Translations under genes and position numbers: made by a program
The notes under the pieces: generated by a model
Seen by the model: the letters and a program-made list of their open reading frames with translations, nothing else
Database searches by the model: none
Told to the model about the DNA's origin: nothing
Part shown: one piece after another, positions 63,501 to 64,000 of the stretch
Numbering within the stretch: the stretch's first letter is position 1
Layout: every line of letters starts with the position of its first letter
NCBI RefSeq assembly: GCF_000023905.1
Contig: NC_013192.1
Location: 1,178,001 to 1,242,000, forward strand
DNA: 64,000 bases
Reading direction: 5' to 3'
Source of the DNA: Leptotrichia buccalis C-1013-b
GTDB taxonomy: Bacteria; Fusobacteriota; Fusobacteriia; Fusobacteriales; Leptotrichiaceae

Positions 63501-64000
63501 TTAAAAATTCTTGTATTCAGGAATCCATTTTGTATTTTTTATTGCTTCTTTTAAATCGCTTATGGGTTCTGTATTTAATTTTTGATCTAGTACGCTTTGT
63601 CCAACTGCCAGTGCCACAGTTTCAGAAAATTCTGTCAGTTTTGATACTGGAGGAAGTACGGCAGCTCCAGGACTTGTTGTGTCGATTATTCCACCTAGTG
63701 AATGTGCGGCCGCTGAGATTATTTTGTCGTTTACGAGCCTTGATTTTGTTGCGATAATTCCAAGTCCCAACCCAGGATAGATTAAAGCATTGTTTGCTTG
63801 CCCAATTTCGTATGTGATTCCATTGAGTTCTATTGGATCTGATGGGATACCTGTTGCAACGAGAGCTTTTCCGTCTGTCCATTCAATAAGATCTTTTGCA
63901 TTGGCTTCTGCTAGTTTTGTTGGGTTGCTAAGTGGGAAAATTATTGGTCTTGCAGTGTGTTTTGCCATTTCCTGAACTATTTCTTTTGTAAAAGCCTTTG
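63501..64000 (-). CDS. Malic enzyme (C-terminal part, N-terminus outside window)
   Basis: The visible 165 residues are the C-terminal NAD-binding domain of malic enzyme: [41 protein letters not shown]. The enzyme converts malate to pyruvate and CO2. It is cut by the right window edge. Confidence 0.88.
   Translation of the reverse strand, partial: KAFTKEIVQEMAKHTARPIIFPLSNPTKLAEANAKDLIEWTDGKALVATGIPSDPIELNGITYEIGQANNALIYPGLGLGIIATKSRLVNDKIISAAAHSLGGIIDTTSPGAAVLPPVSKLTEFSETVALAVGQSVLDQKLNTEPISDLKEAIKNTKWIPEYKNF

Overview
The window is a very AT-rich chromosomal segment. Its gene content suggests Leptotrichia or a close relative (Fusobacteriota): a class Ib ribonucleotide reductase operon, an asrABC sulfite reductase operon with an FNT channel, an L27 with a Prp-cleaved N-terminal extension, and several TTG/GTG starts. 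The genus is inferred from overall character, not from a marker gene.

Region 1 (1-12.1 kb, all minus strand) is a defence island. It has two type III CRISPR ancillary RNases. One is a tandem CARF-HEPN-CARF-HEPN protein and the other a CARF-HEPN protein fused to a Csx20-like C-terminal domain. There is also a free Csx20, a one-spacer CRISPR remnant and a decayed ISLre2-like element. Between the two effectors sits a separate seven-gene block: three paralogous YfjP-like GTPases (two broken, both originally with a glycine-zipper membrane tail), a radical-SAM activase-like protein, an uncharacterised 150-aa protein and two very small proteins. Most of these genes start from their own promoter, and those promoters share one layout: TAAGTT-like boxes repeated every 20-21 bp, the nearer box 12-13 bp upstream of a TATAAT-like -10. 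This resembles LytTR-type (AgrA/ComE) direct-repeat sites. I consider this co-regulated GTPase/glycine-zipper/radical-SAM block the best candidate for an undescribed system here.

Region 2 (12.1-18.7 kb, minus) is the nrdHIEF operon under tandem NrdR boxes. A very AT-rich 814-aa HEPN-motif gene lies between nrdE and nrdF.

Region 3 (18.9-30.7 kb, plus) is housekeeping: asnS, a TPR protein, dprA, topA, a Xer recombinase, yqeH, a pseudopilin-like protein, a WalJ-like hydrolase, a family-4 UDG-like protein and ychF.

Region 4 (30.7-38.2 kb) holds fragments of a contractile-injection-like locus: a frameshifted VgrG-like spike, two uncharacterised proteins and an Hcp-like tube protein. These are split by minus-strand genes for a K+ channel, a CoA-disulfide-reductase-like flavoenzyme and uridine kinase.

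Region 5 (38.2-48 kb) has a RelBE-type toxin-antitoxin pair, an SDR enzyme, tRNA-Ser(GGA), rplU-prp-rpmA, a broken IS200-like element, an HSC-like FNT channel with asrABC, and an NADH oxidase.

Region 6 (48-58.4 kb) carries envelope proteins (FMN-bind-like, MORN-like, tandem membrane paralogues, TPR, amidase), an aminotransferase, two small paralogues and queH.

Region 7 (58.4-64 kb) is a degraded integrative element (integrase and ImmA pseudogenes). A type II restriction-modification pair in it is flanked by a direct duplication of the integrase 5' end. A possible small RNA, mscL, rpiB and a partial malic enzyme follow. Two families of roughly 110-120 bp dispersed repeats are present, each with one pair of inverted copies.
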